Positions 6,986 through 15,534 of a DNA stretch of 64,000 nt are shown here, piece by piece. Both the position numbers and the translations under genes were made by a program. Positions within the stretch are counted from its first letter, which is position 1; each line of letters starts with the position of its first letter. The DNA comes from Opitutaceae bacterium (GTDB taxonomy: Bacteria; Verrucomicrobiota; Verrucomicrobiia; Opitutales; Opitutaceae): the NCBI GenBank assembly GCA_016794625.1, contig JAEUGY010000097.1, positions 1 to 64,000 on the forward strand. The letters are read 5' to 3'. Under the pieces are notes generated by a model that saw only the letters and a program-made list of their open reading frames with translations, searched no databases and had not been told where the DNA came from.

Positions 6986-9721
6986 TCAGTCGCAGAAATA
7001 AAATTCGTTCGACATCAGCAGCACCTGGGCAAACGCGGCCCAGTGACGCTCCGTCGGCCGATCGCCGAGATAACGGCGGGCGAGGGCGAGCTCCTCGCTG
7101 TCCGGCTGGCGGGCGAGGATGCGACGGTAGAGGGCGGTGATCCGTTCCGAGGAATCGAGCAGTTCGGCGATCTCGGGCTGGCGGTTCACGCCCTCGGCCT
7201 GGGCGCGCAGGAACGGACTGTTCAGGAAGTAGAGTGCCTGCAGCGGATGCGTGGTCTCGGCGCGGCGCGCGATCGACTGGTCCGGATTGGCGACGTCGAA
7301 GTTGCGCAGCAGGGCCGGGATGCGGAACCGGTCGGTGCTGCCGTAGATGGCGCGGCGGACGTTCTCATCGTCGAGGGGTGCGCTCCGCCCCCCGAGTTTC
7401 ACATCGAGCCGACCTGAGACGCGCAGCAGGCTGTCGCGCAGCGCCTCGAATTCAAGCCGGCGCGGGCTCATCCGCCAGAGCAGCCGGTTCGACGGATCGC
7501 GCTCGAGTGCGTCGACGCGACCGGCGCTGCTTTGCTGCCAGGTTGCCGAGGTCATGAGGTAGCGGTGCAGTGCCTTGAGCGACCAGCCGTGGTCGATGAA
7601 CCAGGCCGCGAGATGGTCGAGCAGCTCCGGGTGCGAGGGGCGTTCCCCGGTGGCGCCGAAGTCATCCGGTGTCGCCACCAACCCCCGGCCGAAGTGCTGC
7701 TGCCAGACCCGATTGACGAGCACGCGCGCCGTCAGGGGGTTGTCGCGGCTGGCCACGGCGGTGGCGAGTTGCAGCCGACCATCATCGGAAAAGGTGCCGT
7801 CGTGCAGGGCGGACAGCACCTGGGGCAGGCGCCGCGGCACGGCGGCGCCCAGTTTCCGGCGATCCCCGCGGATCATGATGTGAGGGTCGAGCGGGCGGCC
7901 GTTCACGGCCACCGCCTGGGCGCGATCCACCGGGCCGTTGGCTTCCAGGATGGTGAGGCGCTCGCGGATTTTCCCGGCGGCTTCGCCGTCGGGACGGGAC
8001 ACCAACTGGTGTTCCGTGATGAAGCGCAGGAGATCCTCCGCCACCTCATCGCGGCGGAACTGGAGGGGTGAGCCCGGATCGTTGATGAACGCGGCGAGCG
8101 CCGGCGGCTGCGGGGCTGCGAGCGCGGCGGTGATGACCCTTCCGTAGGCATCGGCTACGTCGAGCATCGAGGTGGGGGGCGTTTCGCGGAAGGCGGCCAG
8201 GACCTCGGGCGCGTGGCGTCCCGGTGTCTGTTCCGCCTCCTGCAGCACCGCCCGCGCGCGCGCGGCGAAGTCCTCGCGAGGCAGGGCGAGCAAGGTTGGC
8301 CAAAGCCGGAAGAACGGCAGATCGCGGCGGTTGCTCTCCTCGATCAACGCCTCCCACCGCGGCGCGCCGCCGCGCACCAGCAGGCCCCGCGGCGTATCCA
8401 GGGGAATAAAACCCTCGACGGTGCGGTGGCCGGGTGAGGATTCCACGAGACGCCGCAGGTATTCCGGGGCCAGTTCCCGGAGCAGACGGCCGGCCTTGAT
8501 CACGCAGGCGTCGATGTGCTTCTCGTAATCGGCAAACAGCGCGGCGCGGTCGGCCCGGTATTTGGCCACGACCTCGGCGGGGCCCACCTCGGCCACCTCC
8601 GGCAGATCCATGGGATCCCGGCTGCTGGCCAGGATGCCGTAGAGCGAGTAGTAGTCGGCGGTGGGGATGGCGTCGAATTTGTGATCGTGACACCGGGCGC
8701 AGGCCACCGTCAGGCCGAGCAAACCGCGACTGAGGGTGTCGATCCGGTCGTCGATGATGAGTTCCGGCGCCTCCACATTGCCCTCGAAGCGCCGCCCCAC
8801 CGTGAGAAACCCGAGCGCGCGTAGATCGGGGCGACGTTCGGCCGGCAGTCGGTCGGCGGCGAGTTGTTCGAGGACAAATCGGTTGTACGGACGATCCTCG
8901 TTGAAGGCATCGATCACGTAGTCGCGATACGTGTGGGCAAACGGGATCCGCCGCTCGCTGTCGGTCGACTTGTCGGTGGTGTCGGCGTAGCGGGCCACGT
9001 CGAGCCAGTGACGCGCCCAGCGCTGACCGTATTCCGGCCGGGAGAGGAGGTGATCCACCAGATCGGTGAACGCGCCCGCGGTCGGCGAGGCGACAAACCG
9101 TTCCACGCGATCGTACGACGGCGGCAGGCCGAGCAGCGTGAGGTAGGCTCGCCGGACCAAGGTGCGGGCATCGGCCGGAGGGCTCGGCGGAAGACCCTCG
9201 GCGGCAAGCCGTGCGCGAACGAAGCGATCGATGGGATGGCTGGCTTCACCCGCCGGGAGTGCGGGGGCCCGGATCGGCTGAAAGGCCCAGTGGGCGCGCG
9301 CCTGGTCCAGACTCATGGCGGCGATCTTGCCCGCCGGTGCCGACGCGGCTTTTACCCGCGTGTCGGGGGCCCCGCGCCGCACCCATTCGGTGAGCAAGGA
9401 GATCTCCCGGTCGTCCAACCGCTGCTTGGGCGGCATCTGCAGGTCCTCGTCGGCGTAACGGATGGCCGCGATGAGGAGACTCGATTCGGGATCGCCCGGC
9501 TGGATGACCGCGCCGCTGTCCCCGCCCGCCTGCCACGCCGGCCGGGAGTCCAGGCGGAGACCGCCCTTTTGTTTCTGTTCGCCGTGACATTCGTAGCAGC
9601 GCTCAATCAGGACGGGACGAATCCGGCTTTCAAAAAAAACCTCGTCCTCCGCTGTATCCGCGGCGACCCCCAGGGGCAGGAGCGCGACGAGCCAGAGAAG
9701 AGGAGGACGGCGGGAACGCAT
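6986..9721 (-). CDS. PSCyt1-PSCyt2-PSD1 multidomain cytochrome-like protein
   Basis: 911 aa from the ATG at 9721, which gives a clean signal peptide (MRSRRPPLLWLVALLPLGVA); the frame stays open further upstream but without homology. Domain order: planctomycete cytochrome c domain 1 with haem motif CYECH (FESRIRPVLIERCYECHGEQ); PSCyt2 (FVRARLAAEGLPPSPPADAR, LARCHD-type motif CARCHDHKFDAIPT); and PSD1 near the C-terminus (ASRDNPLTARVLVNRVWQQH, RMSPRRLEFEALRDSLL, ALYFLNSPF). Such proteins are periplasmic, predicted to bind haem and to work with DUF1501 partners; the electron donor and substrate are unknown. It is the upstream member of a two-gene operon. Confidence 0.93.
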   Translation of the reverse strand: MRSRRPPLLWLVALLPLGVAADTAEDEVFFESRIRPVLIERCYECHGEQKQKGGLRLDSRPAWQAGGDSGAVIQPGDPESSLLIAAIRYADEDLQMPPKQRLDDREISLLTEWVRRGAPDTRVKAASAPAGKIAAMSLDQARAHWAFQPIRAPALPAGEASHPIDRFVRARLAAEGLPPSPPADARTLVRRAYLTLLGLPPSYDRVERFVASPTAGAFTDLVDHLLSRPEYGQRWARHWLDVARYADTTDKSTDSERRIPFAHTYRDYVIDAFNEDRPYNRFVLEQLAADRLPAERRPDLRALGFLTVGRRFEGNVEAPELIIDDRIDTLSRGLLGLTVACARCHDHKFDAIPTADYYSLYGILASSRDPMDLPEVAEVGPAEVVAKYRADRAALFADYEKHIDACVIKAGRLLRELAPEYLRRLVESSPGHRTVEGFIPLDTPRGLLVRGGAPRWEALIEESNRRDLPFFRLWPTLLALPREDFAARARAVLQEAEQTPGRHAPEVLAAFRETPPTSMLDVADAYGRVITAALAAPQPPALAAFINDPGSPLQFRRDEVAEDLLRFITEHQLVSRPDGEAAGKIRERLTILEANGPVDRAQAVAVNGRPLDPHIMIRGDRRKLGAAVPRRLPQVLSALHDGTFSDDGRLQLATAVASRDNPLTARVLVNRVWQQHFGRGLVATPDDFGATGERPSHPELLDHLAAWFIDHGWSLKALHRYLMTSATWQQSSAGRVDALERDPSNRLLWRMSPRRLEFEALRDSLLRVSGRLDVKLGGRSAPLDDENVRRAIYGSTDRFRIPALLRNFDVANPDQSIARRAETTHPLQALYFLNSPFLRAQAEGVNRQPEIAELLDSSERITALYRRILARQPDSEELALARRYLGDRPTERHWAAFAQVLLMSNEFYFCD

Positions 9722-10160
9722 GCGGGGTAAGCGTCGGTGTCCCGGCCGGGGACTCAACCAGGCCGGAGCGAAACGTGACTCGTCGATAGGTGAGTCCATG
9801 CGCGCGGGCAAGGCCGCGCTGCGCTGAATTTTCCGTGGAGCACCCGGCCCGGCGCTGGAGGAGGGCCAGCCTCTCGGCGCAACCAAGAACACAACCACCC
9901 TCCTTCTTGGCCCACCGGTTGATTCCTTCGCTCGGTATCGGCGACGCACGGCGTGGCCGCGAGCGCCCTACATTCGACAGGCTCAGGGCTTAGGGCAGCC
10001 CTACATTCGAAGGGGCTGACGTGTGAACGCCTAGCGGTGGACGCTCACGCCTCTTGAGGCAGGAGTCCTTGGTGCGTAATGAAATTTCACTACGGCCGAC
10101 GATTTGACCGGACCGTGTTGTGCGCCGCGTGAGACCCTGCGCCACGACTGATCCGAAAAC
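9722..10160. other. intergenic stretch with one repeat cluster
   Basis: No supportable gene. It carries the upstream region of the PSD1 gene, a degenerate repeat cluster at 9951-10010 and the downstream flank of the tRNA gene. No clear promoter or terminator was recognised. Confidence 0.5.
9951..10010. repeat. distant copy of the left-end repeat family
   Basis: GCGTGGCCGCGAG, GCCCTACATTCGACAGGCTC and a second GCAGCCCTACATTCGAAGG combine the GCGGCCGCGAGGG..CCCTACA module and the TTCGACAGGCTCAGGGC module seen at 525-680. Confidence 0.65.
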
Positions 10161-10235
10161 TGGTGCGAGCGGCGGGAATCGAACCCACATCTACGGCTTC
10201 GGAGACCGCTACACTATCCATTGTGCTACGCCCGC
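10161..10235 (-). tRNA. tRNA-Arg, anticodon CCG
   Basis: 75 nt including an encoded 3' CCA. Read on the minus strand: acceptor GCGGGCG pairs with CGCTCGC (one G-U), D stem GCAC/GTGT, anticodon stem GCGGT/GCCGT with loop CTCCGAA (anticodon CCG, decoding CGG), T arm GTGGG-TTCGATT-CCCGC, discriminator A. All four arms close with canonical or G-U pairs. Confidence 0.95.
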
Positions 10236-10318
10236 AAGAGTCAGACTAACGTTCGGTGAGAAGGTGAAACCTTCCGCCGACTCGGCAATCCCAAAATGAG
10301 ACCCCTCGCCGTCCCGAC

Positions 10319-10351
10319 ACAAAAAAGGCAGACCGGAAAATCCGGTCTGCC
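10319..10351 (-). terminator. Rho-independent terminator after the small basic protein gene
   Basis: On the minus strand GGCAGACCGGA, loop TTT-like, TCCGGTCTGCC, followed by six T residues. It lies 26 bases past the stop of the 10377-10532 gene. Confidence 0.85.
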
Positions 10352-10376
10352 AGGAAAGGGAACTGAAGCGTGGACC

Positions 10377-10532
10377 TCAGACGTCGGGCTTGGTCTTGCG
10401 CAGACCCTGCACGCGATCGCCCGGCTTCCACTGGCCGCGCTTGCGGAGCAGGTCAACCCGCTCAAAGCGCTTCAGGACGTTGCGCTTGATGACAATACCA
10501 GAGATGCCTTGGAGGCTTTTGTGCTGTGACAT
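10377..10532 (-). CDS. Chlamydia/Verrucomicrobia-type small basic protein
   Basis: 51 aa, beginning MSQHKSLQGISGIVIKRNVL and rich in Lys and Arg (RVDLLRKRGQWKPGDRVQGL). It matches the short basic protein family described for Chlamydiae and Verrucomicrobia (TIGR04137 as I recall it); the charge suggests RNA or ribosome binding, but no function is established. The ATG at 10532 begins the conserved part; the frame opens 13 residues earlier without conservation. It has its own strong terminator and lies between rimO and a tRNA gene. Good phylum-level marker for this window. Confidence 0.85.
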   Translation of the reverse strand: MSQHKSLQGISGIVIKRNVLKRFERVDLLRKRGQWKPGDRVQGLRKTKPDV

Positions 10533-10569
10533 GGCGGGAAAGGTAAGGGTGGGACGATTGAAAAGGTTC

Positions 10570-10599
10570 ACAATGGACGCCTGCGCGACCTCATGACAA
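10570..10599 (-). promoter_or_regulatory. possible sigma-70 promoter of the small basic protein gene
   Basis: On the minus strand TTGTCA (10594-10599) is followed about 18 bases later by CATTGT (around 10571). The -35 hexamer is good, the -10 poor. It would start transcription a short distance upstream of the ATG at 10532. Confidence 0.3.
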
Positions 10600-10698
10600 G
10601 CCCTTTTCTTTACGATGCCCCGGCGCGGGCGAGAGAAGACAGACGTGACGTGGACCGCAGGTACCGGAGTTTTGTTAAATTAACTGCATTTAGCCTCG

Positions 10699-12114
10699 TT
10701 ACTGGGCCTGACGGGCCACCTTGTACTCGGAAGGCTGCTGACCGGCGGGCAGGGCGAGCAGATCGTAGTCGCGGTAGCCGGTGATGGTGACTTCGGCGAA
10801 TTCACCCACGGGCAAGGAGCGCGGGACATAGACGCGGCCGTCGATGTCGGGCGCGTCGGCCTCGCCCCGGGCCACACCGGGTTCCTCGACCAGCACCTTG
10901 AGTTTACGACCGACGTAGGAAGCGCTCACCTCGGAGGCGATTTGCTTCTGCAAGGCCATCGTCCGATGCCAGCGCGCTTCCTTCACCTTGGGAGTCAGCT
11001 GTTCATCCATTTTTGCGGCGCGCGTGCCCTCCTCCTGCGAGTAGCGGAAGACGCCCAGACGCTCGAATTTGGTGTCGCGGATGAAGCCGCACAGCTCTTC
11101 CACATCCGCCTCGGTTTCAGAGGGGAAGCCGACGATGAAGGTCGTACGGATGGCAATGCCGGGGATCCCGGCGCGGATGCGGGCGATCAGCGTGCGAATG
11201 TAGTCGCCACTCGTCTCGCGCTGCATCCGACCCAGCATGGCATCGCTGATGTGCTGAAGGGGGATGTCGATGTAGCGGGCCACCTTGGGGCACTCCGCGA
11301 TCGTCTTGATCAGTTCATCGCTCCAGTGAGCCGGATGCGTGTAGAGCAGACGGATCCAGAAATCGCCCTCGATGGCGTTCAGCTGGCGCAGCAACGTGGT
11401 CAAGGCCGTGCCCCGCGAGGAATCGACCGGGGTGCGCGGGTTGGGCCGCTGTTCCCAGGTGTCCATGCCGAAAAACGTGGTGTCCTGGGAGATCAGATTG
11501 ATTTCCCTCACTCCTTCGGCGACCAGCTGGCGCGCCTCGGCGACCACGCTCTCGACCGTGCGACTGCGGTGCCGACCCCGGATCTGCGGGATGATGCAGA
11601 ACGTGCACGGGTGATTGCAGCCCTCGGCGATCTTAATGTAGGCGAAATGCCGCGGGGTGAGCCGGAAACGCGGCGTGTCGTAGTCGGGGATGTAGGTCGA
11701 CTTGGCGGTGACGAAGTTTTCGGGAACGGAGTTCTTTCCGCGTTCCTTTTCGTAGATGCCCTCGATGATGGGCGCGACCTGCGTGACCTGATCCAAGCCG
11801 ATGAACGCGTCGACCTCGTGGGACAGCTCCCCGGACAAGTCCTTGGAAAAGCGCTGCGACATGCAGCCGGCGACGATCAGTTTCTGTTCCTTCCGCCGTT
11901 TACGCAGCCCGCGATTCTGGTGAACCTCGAGGATATGGCCGATCGATTCCTCCTTGGACGAGTCGATGAACGAGCACGTGTTGACGATGACCACGTCCGC
12001 CTTTTCGGCGTCGGGCACCACCGACATGCCGGCTTTGTGCAAGTGACCGACCATGATCTCGCTATCGACGAGATTCTTGGCGCAACCGAGGGAAATCAGA
12101 CTGACTTTGATCAT
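10699..12114 (-). CDS. rimO: ribosomal protein S12 (uS12) methylthiotransferase RimO
   Basis: 471 aa. The enzyme adds a methylthio group to the conserved Asp of ribosomal protein S12, using two [4Fe-4S] clusters. N-terminal UPF0004 domain: VSLISLGCAKNLVDSEIM (C11), VNTCSFIDSSKEES, VAGCMSQRF, the three cysteines of the auxiliary cluster. Radical SAM core: AEGCNHPCTFCIIPQIRGRH with CxxxCxxC. The C-terminal TRAM domain is around ASYVGRKLKVLVEE. The SLGCAKNLVDSE signature separates RimO from MiaB. The ATG at 12114 begins directly with the conserved N-terminus. The gene lies between the two small basic protein genes. Confidence 0.96.
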   Translation of the reverse strand: MIKVSLISLGCAKNLVDSEIMVGHLHKAGMSVVPDAEKADVVIVNTCSFIDSSKEESIGHILEVHQNRGLRKRRKEQKLIVAGCMSQRFSKDLSGELSHEVDAFIGLDQVTQVAPIIEGIYEKERGKNSVPENFVTAKSTYIPDYDTPRFRLTPRHFAYIKIAEGCNHPCTFCIIPQIRGRHRSRTVESVVAEARQLVAEGVREINLISQDTTFFGMDTWEQRPNPRTPVDSSRGTALTTLLRQLNAIEGDFWIRLLYTHPAHWSDELIKTIAECPKVARYIDIPLQHISDAMLGRMQRETSGDYIRTLIARIRAGIPGIAIRTTFIVGFPSETEADVEELCGFIRDTKFERLGVFRYSQEEGTRAAKMDEQLTPKVKEARWHRTMALQKQIASEVSASYVGRKLKVLVEEPGVARGEADAPDIDGRVYVPRSLPVGEFAEVTITGYRDYDLLALPAGQQPSEYKVARQAQ

Positions 12115-12193
12115 GGCGACGAAACGATGCTGGGAATGGGGGCGCCCGCAAAGGGAAACGCTCCCGCCGCAGGCGAGAGCGCCGTGACACCCG

Positions 12194-12226
12194 ACAAAAA
12201 AACCGCGGCGCGAGGGCCGCGGTTTG
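12194..12226 (-). terminator. Rho-independent terminator after the 33-aa basic protein gene
   Basis: On the minus strand AAACCGCGGC, six-base loop, GCCGCGGTTT, continuing into a run of seven T. It lies 6 bases past the stop at 12232. Confidence 0.9.
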
Positions 12227-12231
12227 GAAGG

Positions 12232-12333
12232 CTACTTCTTGGCCTTCACCGTCTTCTTGGCGGCGGCTTTTTTCCGCTTGAGGCGCGCCAGGCGCCGCTT
12301 CCGTTTGATGATCTTGTTTGTTTGTTGGCCCAT
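12232..12333 (-). CDS. 33-aa highly basic protein
   Basis: Too short for most gene finders. It reads MGQQTNKIIKRKRRLARL followed by a KRKKAAAKKTVKAKK tail; roughly half of the residues are Lys or Arg. I recall similar MGQQTNK-starting micro-proteins in other Verrucomicrobia, but cannot name a family. The composition resembles ribosome-associated peptides such as Thx. The strong terminator 6 bases after the stop and the ATG start support a real, separately transcribed gene. It is upstream of rimO, same strand, but insulated from it by the terminator. Confidence 0.75.
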   Translation of the reverse strand: MGQQTNKIIKRKRRLARLKRKKAAAKKTVKAKK

Positions 12334-12396
12334 AAAGAGATGAGGTGAAAGGGCTATGAATTCATGGAGGGCCGCCCGGAGTCAAGCCCGGCGCGG

Positions 12397-13887
12397 TCAC
12401 TCCAGCACGACGTGATGCGTCTTCAGGGTCGTGCCCAGCTGGCGGTCATATTCGGCAATTGCCTTGCGGGCATCGCTATGGGCGCGGAATTCACGGGTCT
12501 CAATTTCAGCCAGGCTTTCCTGCAGTTCGAGTACGACGAAGGTGCTGCTGGTGCCGGCGCGCAGCTTCTTGACCTCGGCATCCAGCGTCAGCTGAGCCAG
12601 TTCCCGAGCGACGCGGGCGGTCTCGATGCGTTTTTGGGTGGTCTCGATCTGACCGGCGGCGTTGCCCACATCGACCACGATGGTTTGTTCGAGCGCGGCG
12701 CGTTGCAGTTCGGCCTGGCGAAGCGTGAGTTGGGCGGCGCGGTAGCGTCCCCGCTCCTGGGCGAAGGTCAGCGGGATTTCCACGATCACGCCCGCGCTGT
12801 AGGATCGATTTTCCCGCTCGGTGACCTGCCGGCGACTGTCGCGGAAGGCATTGTCGAGTCCGTTGTACCCGAGACTGGCCACGGCATCGAGCTGGGGCAG
12901 CCGTTGATTCCGCTGATACGTGCGATTGAGTTCCGCGCGTTCGGCCAGGAGCACGGCGCGGCGGTAGTCCGGGCGGTGTTCGAGCGCCGTGGGGAAATCC
13001 CGGGCCGGATCGACATCCACCGTCGGGGCCGGCGCCGGGGGCTCGATGGCGATGCCGGTGGTGAGAAGCAGCGGAGTACGATCGTCGGAGATCAGCTGCT
13101 TGAAGAGATTTTCGGTGTCTTTCAGGGTTCGCTCCGCGGCCAGCACCGCCTCCTCGCGACGGGCCACCCGGGCGCGGGCGGCCGTGACATCGTAGTCGGA
13201 CATCGAGCCGACCTTGAAACGACGTTCGTTTTCCGCGACCAGCCCGAGTGCGAGCGAGCGCGACCGCTGGGCGGTTTCGAGGGTTTTACGGGCGAAGTGC
13301 AGGTCGTTATAGCGGAAAATCACGGCGGTGATGGTGGCGATCGCCGCCTCCCGATAATCCCAGTCGCTCCGAGCGCGGTCGACCCGGGCCAGGCGGACCT
13401 GGGTCAACTGGGCACCAAGGCCGAAATTGCGCAGGATGGGCTGGCGCAGACTCAATCCGGCAAAGGAATAGAACTGGTCGGCGAACGCATTGAACGTACC
13501 ACGCCGGTTCTGCGTGCTGGCTCCGAGCCGATAGCCCAAGCCCCAGGGAGACAGCCCGGTCACTGCGGCGTCGTAGGACTCGACTTCAATCAACGAGGAC
13601 GGCGGCCGCGCACCGCTGAACGGGTCCGAGGGCTGCGGATTACCATCCTCCGCGTAGGTGTAGCTCAGCTCCAGCTTGGGATCGAAACGACCCCAGGCGG
13701 TCAGCAAGTCCGCACGTGCGATCTGCGGCGTGACCGACTCGATGCTGATCGCGTAGCTTTTCGAAAGGGCAAGACGGATACACGCTTCGAGCGAGAGGGC
13801 CTCCGCGGCGACCACCGATCCGCCCAGTAGTCCAAGGCAAGCCAGTGAAACGATGAAGCGACGAAGGACGCGGAAGAATGGCGGCAC
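12397..13887 (-). CDS. TolC-family outer membrane channel protein
   Basis: 496 aa. Signal peptide in residues 1-28 (FIVSLACLGLLGGSVVAAEA), then two outer membrane efflux protein repeats rich in long Ala/Arg/Glu helices, with the typical LSLEACIRLALSKSYAI start and the LRQAELQRAALEQTIVVDVG and LDAEVKKLRAGTSS segments of the second repeat. Family members form trimeric exit ducts for RND, ABC or MFS exporters or type I secretion. No inner-membrane partner or adaptor is next to it, so its substrate is unknown. The usual TolC/NodT length is 420-500 aa. Confidence 0.9.
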   Translation of the reverse strand: MPPFFRVLRRFIVSLACLGLLGGSVVAAEALSLEACIRLALSKSYAISIESVTPQIARADLLTAWGRFDPKLELSYTYAEDGNPQPSDPFSGARPPSSLIEVESYDAAVTGLSPWGLGYRLGASTQNRRGTFNAFADQFYSFAGLSLRQPILRNFGLGAQLTQVRLARVDRARSDWDYREAAIATITAVIFRYNDLHFARKTLETAQRSRSLALGLVAENERRFKVGSMSDYDVTAARARVARREEAVLAAERTLKDTENLFKQLISDDRTPLLLTTGIAIEPPAPAPTVDVDPARDFPTALEHRPDYRRAVLLAERAELNRTYQRNQRLPQLDAVASLGYNGLDNAFRDSRRQVTERENRSYSAGVIVEIPLTFAQERGRYRAAQLTLRQAELQRAALEQTIVVDVGNAAGQIETTQKRIETARVARELAQLTLDAEVKKLRAGTSSTFVVLELQESLAEIETREFRAHSDARKAIAEYDRQLGTTLKTHHVVLE

Positions 13888-13982
13888 GGGCGGAAGAAAG
13901 AAGGCGATGACGTCGACGACTGCGAAGGGCCCCGGCCCATTCCAGGGCGGGAACGCGGACCCACGACGCCCGCCGGGTGGGC

Positions 13983-14249
13983 TCAGGTCAGCCAGAGTTG
14001 GGCACGCGAGGGCAGGGACCGTTTGCTGCCCTTGGTTTTGGTGGGAGACCCCTCTTCCGCGGCCACTGCTTTGGCGGCGGGCATCGGCTCGGCCGCCGGG
14101 GCCGACTCCAGGCAGTCTTCCGGCTGTGGCGCGCGGGCGGCCGCGGAGGCGATCGCCGGGCCGGCCTTGACCTTGGTTCGATCTAGCGGATTGCCAGCAC
14201 TGGCAACAAGGGCTGTCAGGGCGAGAAGGGGCAGGATCGACATTTTCAT
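13983..14249 (-). CDS. small predicted secreted protein, unknown
   Basis: 88 aa. MKMSILPLLALTALVASAG forms a credible signal peptide; the mature part is Ala/Pro/Lys rich with one cysteine (QPEDCLES) and ends SLPSRAQLWLT. No family is recognised. The leader before the ATG is C/T rich (CCCTCCCTCC), like many other genes in this window, and has no Shine-Dalgarno. It could be expressed from its own promoter in the A/T-rich part of 14330-14370. The weak coding signature keeps confidence moderate. Confidence 0.5.
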   Translation of the reverse strand: MKMSILPLLALTALVASAGNPLDRTKVKAGPAIASAAARAPQPEDCLESAPAAEPMPAAKAVAAEEGSPTKTKGSKRSLPSRAQLWLT

Positions 14250-14514
14250 GGAGGGAGGGAGGGCGTCACTCCGTTCGCGAATGCGGCGGGTGACGACCCG
14301 TGATTGCAGGTGTCGTGCCAGCGCACTCGTCCATCTTTAAACAATTAATAAGCAGGTGTTTAAGAAAACAGCGAGCGGTTTCGAACTCGCCCGTGACGCC
14401 GGAATTGAAACGAAGCCGTCCCAAGAATGGGACGACCTTGGCCGCGGACGGAGACATCGCCCGCCGGTCGACCGGGCGGGAGACTCGCGTCGAGAGCGCT
14501 GAAAACGCGGGGAC

Positions 14515-15534
14515 TCAGGGGAGCAGAGGCGCCCCGCCCGAAACGGTGGCGTCGCTCCGTTCCCAGCGATAGAGCAGCGGTCCGCGATTGCGTTCGAGGT
14601 GCTTGTAGAGTTCCGGGAGCGTCCGCCGCGGCAAGGTCAGTTCAACCACGCCCTCCGCGTCGCAGCTCAGCATCCGGGCGTAGGGTTTGAAGTGCTCCGG
14701 ACGCCCGATCAACCGGGCGGTGCCGGCGGGCAACGAGGGGTCGGCGACGGCGCCGCGATCCGCGATCACGTAGGCGTAGGGCAGACTGCGCAGATCGATC
14801 CCGGCACGCTGGGCAAAGCGCACCCAGTTGCGATCGGCGTGCACGCCGGTGGGGGGAGGGGCGAAGTGATGACACCAGTGACGCTCCTCGCCCGCGCGCA
14901 GCAAACCGCAGGCTTCCTGATGCGTGCAAGGCGCCACGATGCGGGCGCCCCCGGCGCGCAATCCCTCGCGCCAGCCCTGCAGGGCGCGGGCGACCTCGTG
15001 GGTGCCGGGTTCGACCCAGAGCACGTGACGAGCGCGACCGACCAGTGCGCGCAACTCCTCCTGGGCGGCCGGCGCGAGTTCATTCAACACATGACTGACG
15101 ACCAGCACATCGGGCGCGGATGCCGCCCCCGCGCCCGCCACCACGGCCAGGCCGGGAAACTCCAGGCGCGCGCGCCCGGCGGCGTAGGCGGTGGCCAGCG
15201 GCGAATGATCCCAGAGCGCCAACTGCGACACCCGGTCCGCTCCGAGCGCGGCGACCACGCGGCGCCCGGCGATGCCGCTGCCGCAGCCCCAGTCGAGGAC
15301 CTGCAATCCACCGGTGGACGCGGAGGGAAGCAGGGAGCGCAGACGCAGCTCGCGCAGCACGGCGTCCCATTTCCAGCCGATGCGCTCGCCATAGGTCAGG
15401 TCATAGACGGCGAGATCGTGAGGGGATTTCCAATACGGACCCCGCGCGGCCCCGCCGTCGAGGAATCCGGCCCGCAGCCGGTCGAGGGTGGGCCAGTCGA
15501 GGGTCTCCCAGGTGACGATCGGGCTGGAGCTCAT
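14515..15534 (-). CDS. Rsm22-like SAM-dependent methyltransferase
   Basis: 339 aa. SAM-binding motif I is LQVLDWGCGSGIAGRR, and motif II-III LALWDHSPLA and VLVVSHVLNEL. The later part has IVAPCTHQEACGLL, ERHWCHHFAPPP and WVRFAQRAGIDLRSLPYAYV, which match the Cys/His pattern and YSYV-like block of the Rsm22 family (PF09243) associated with the mitochondrial small ribosomal subunit. rRNA methylation or an assembly role is inferred from the family only. The ATG at 15534 overlaps the stop of the upstream methyltransferase gene by 4 bases. Confidence 0.82.
   Translation of the reverse strand: MSSSPIVTWETLDWPTLDRLRAGFLDGGAARGPYWKSPHDLAVYDLTYGERIGWKWDAVLRELRLRSLLPSASTGGLQVLDWGCGSGIAGRRVVAALGADRVSQLALWDHSPLATAYAAGRARLEFPGLAVVAGAGAASAPDVLVVSHVLNELAPAAQEELRALVGRARHVLWVEPGTHEVARALQGWREGLRAGGARIVAPCTHQEACGLLRAGEERHWCHHFAPPPTGVHADRNWVRFAQRAGIDLRSLPYAYVIADRGAVADPSLPAGTARLIGRPEHFKPYARMLSCDAEGVVELTLPRRTLPELYKHLERNRGPLLYRWERSDATVSGGAPLLP

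Noticed and set aside
10161..10235. tRNA-associated integration site
   Set aside because: No integrase gene and no direct repeat of the tRNA 3' end was seen on either side.
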